A stretch of DNA of 7,773 bases from an uncultured Prevotella sp. (GTDB lineage: Bacteria > Bacteroidota > Bacteroidia > Bacteroidales > Bacteroidaceae). Below, piece by piece: positions 7,188-7,773 of this stretch. The stretch covers positions 1 through 7,773 of the forward strand of contig CAAGSA010000074.1 in the NCBI GenBank assembly GCA_900772835.1, written 5' to 3'. How positions within the stretch are numbered: the stretch's first letter is position 1; every line of letters starts with the position of its first letter. The translations under genes and the position numbers were made by a program. The notes beneath the pieces are model-generated. The model had not been told where the DNA came from. It saw only the letters and a program-made list of their open reading frames with translations, and did not search any database.

Positions 7188-7316
7188 TATTCCCAATAGG
7201 TTAGTTAATAATCCGTTTGCATGCCAATGCCGCTGTCTTTTTGCCGCTGTACATCTTCGGTCTTTCCGCTGTCACGTCTTCGGTCACGGTCATCCACATT
7301 TCTCGCTGCGAAGGTA
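7188..7316 (-). promoter_or_regulatory. Probable promoter and leader region of the GH3 gene
   Basis: The best -7 candidate is TACCTTCG on the minus strand (7309-7316), one mismatch from TAnnTTTG. No convincing -33 TTG stands at the right distance, as might be expected of an activator-dependent promoter. It would give a leader of about 115 bases. The leader holds the direct repeats described separately. It also contains a 32-codon reading frame from an ATG at 7297-7299 (MWMTVTEDV…) to a TAA at 7201-7203, ending 13 bases before the glycosidase ATG. Whether that frame is translated is unknown. Its third codon positions are GC-rich like the neighbouring genes, so it could also be the relic of a longer gene. 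Confidence 0.35.
7230..7285. repeat. Short direct repeats with 22-bp period upstream of the GH3 gene
   Basis: Two near-identical copies lie on the plus strand: CCGCTGTACATCTTCGGTC (7244-7262) and CCGCTGTCACGTCTTCGGTC (7266-7285). They start 22 bp apart. A partial third copy, CCGCTGTC, is at 7230-7237. Two helical turns between copies is what one expects of sites for AraC-type proteins, which bind direct repeats. The neighbouring regulator has an AraC domain, so these are candidate operators (inference). No copy was seen upstream of the regulator gene itself. Confidence 0.6.
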
Positions 7317-7336
7317 GTGATATCGTCCATTGTGCA

Positions 7337-7356
7337 TGGTGGAAAATCATCCACCA
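7337..7356. repeat. Inverted repeat upstream of the GH3 promoter candidate
   Basis: TGGTGG (7337-7342) and CCACCA (7351-7356) are perfect complements around an 8-base spacer. The repeat lies about 20 bp upstream of the candidate -7 box, close to where an activator would sit. No T run follows on either strand, so it is not an obvious terminator. It could be a protein-binding site or chance. Confidence 0.3.
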
Positions 7357-7427
7357 GAGGAGTAAAAGAGCATTATTACGCTGATTTTCAAGAGAATTTA
7401 CCAATAAAAGCAGGACGATGACGTTAT

Positions 7428-7764
7428 TTGTTCTCCAAAATAAGATCCAATAACATCAGGATATATAAGGTTCATCCGGAATATGGAGTGATAGAATATC
7501 TAAATCTGTCTTATAAATTATTCGAAATACATGAGCCGGAAAAACAATTAAAAGGCGAATGTGTAGTATTGCATTTTTATACAATTACACCATGTATATT
7601 CTGTATGAAAAGACAGGAGAAGAATATGGTTTTTATTGCATGTCGAAGCAAGCTGAAATAGATGTCCAATCAACTTCAAATAGAAAGTTACCGAATTTCT
7701 AAATGATGACAAAATCAGGGTTTTACAGAGACTTGGTGAGATAGGCATAATCAACGTATATTGA
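7428..7764 (+). pseudogene. Possible decayed AT-rich gene, in three frames; function not recognised
   Basis: Three successive stretches on the plus strand read like protein but lie in different frames. The first, from 7428, contains KVHPEYGVIEYLNLSYK and then LFEIHEPEKQLKGECVV. The second, about 7592-7681, contains MYILYEKTGEEYGFYCMSKQ. The third, about 7684-7761, contains VTEFLNDDKIRVLQRLGEIG and ends at a TGA (7762-7764). Two frameshifts would join them into one protein of roughly 110 residues. The stretch is clearly more AT-rich than the glycosidase gene. I recognise no family. The alternatives are non-coding DNA or a short intact ORF at 7428-7661 (77 codons). A minus-strand frame at 7548-7769 reads as low-quality hydrophobic sequence and is not favoured. 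No confident gene, RNA or mobile element was found in the rest of 7320-7773. Confidence 0.2.
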
Positions 7765-7773
7765 CGCACTATA

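Noticed and set aside
7187..7196. TTG at 7196 as start of the GH3 gene
   Set aside because: The ATG three codons later gives a standard signal peptide (MNKRNWF…) and is the more likely start.
7230..7285. Short repeats as a CRISPR array
   Set aside because: Only two copies and a fragment, separated by 3-6 bp; there is no room for spacers.
7201..7404. 67-codon minus-strand frame upstream of the GH3 gene as a full gene
   Set aside because: Its upstream half has no coding character and starts before the candidate promoter. Only the last 32 codons are kept as a speculative leader ORF.
7548..7769. 73-codon minus-strand frame at the right end
   Set aside because: Composition is irregular (many Cys, Ser, Phe and Leu), with no motif, and the plus strand reads better over the same bases.

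Overview
The window looks like chromosomal DNA of a gut- or rumen-type Bacteroidota, most likely Prevotella or a close relative. Four things point there: a membrane regulator with the two-propeller/Y_Y_Y architecture of Bacteroidota hybrid two-component systems (HTCS); a secreted GH3 glycosidase ending in a Prevotella-style sorting-like tail (…GIYVLNGRK…); TAnnTTTG-type -7 promoter boxes; and weak Shine-Dalgarno sequences. The species is inferred; no rRNA or marker gene is present. All confident genes are on the minus strand.

Layout from right to left, in the direction of transcription. (i) 7188-7773 holds no certain gene. Its outer half is AT-rich with what may be a decayed plus-strand gene. 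Its inner half is a GC-richer leader for the glycosidase, with a weak -7 box, two 22-bp-spaced direct repeats plus a partial third copy, an inverted repeat and a possible 32-codon leader ORF. (ii) 4104-7187 encodes a 1027-residue secreted GH3 enzyme of the beta-xylosidase/beta-glucosidase type, with a CBM6-like module inserted in its second catalytic domain. (iii) A strong bipartite hairpin terminator lies at 4031-4073, followed by a promoter at about 3967-3996. (iv) 740-3922 (or 3952) encodes a large sensor-regulator. It has a signal peptide, about 14 propeller blades, a Y_Y_Y domain and one membrane helix, then goes almost directly into an AraC-type DNA-binding domain, with no histidine kinase or receiver between them. 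(v) A promoter at 680-711 drives a small XRE/Cro-type regulator (353-625), followed after 37 bp by the 5' end of a type I restriction subunit gene, hsdR (1-314, cut by the window edge).

How the parts may work together (inference): the membrane-anchored regulator probably senses a glycan fragment in the periplasm and controls the adjacent glycosidase gene directly, without a phosphorelay. The direct repeats ahead of the glycosidase are candidate binding sites. The XRE-hsdR pair is a separate, more AT-rich defence module. Its small regulator may act like a restriction-modification controller protein.

The most unusual points are the kinase-less sensor-regulator, the 22-bp-period repeats in front of its likely target, and the CBM6-like insertion in the GH3 enzyme. 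No tRNA, rRNA, CRISPR array or intact insertion sequence was seen.
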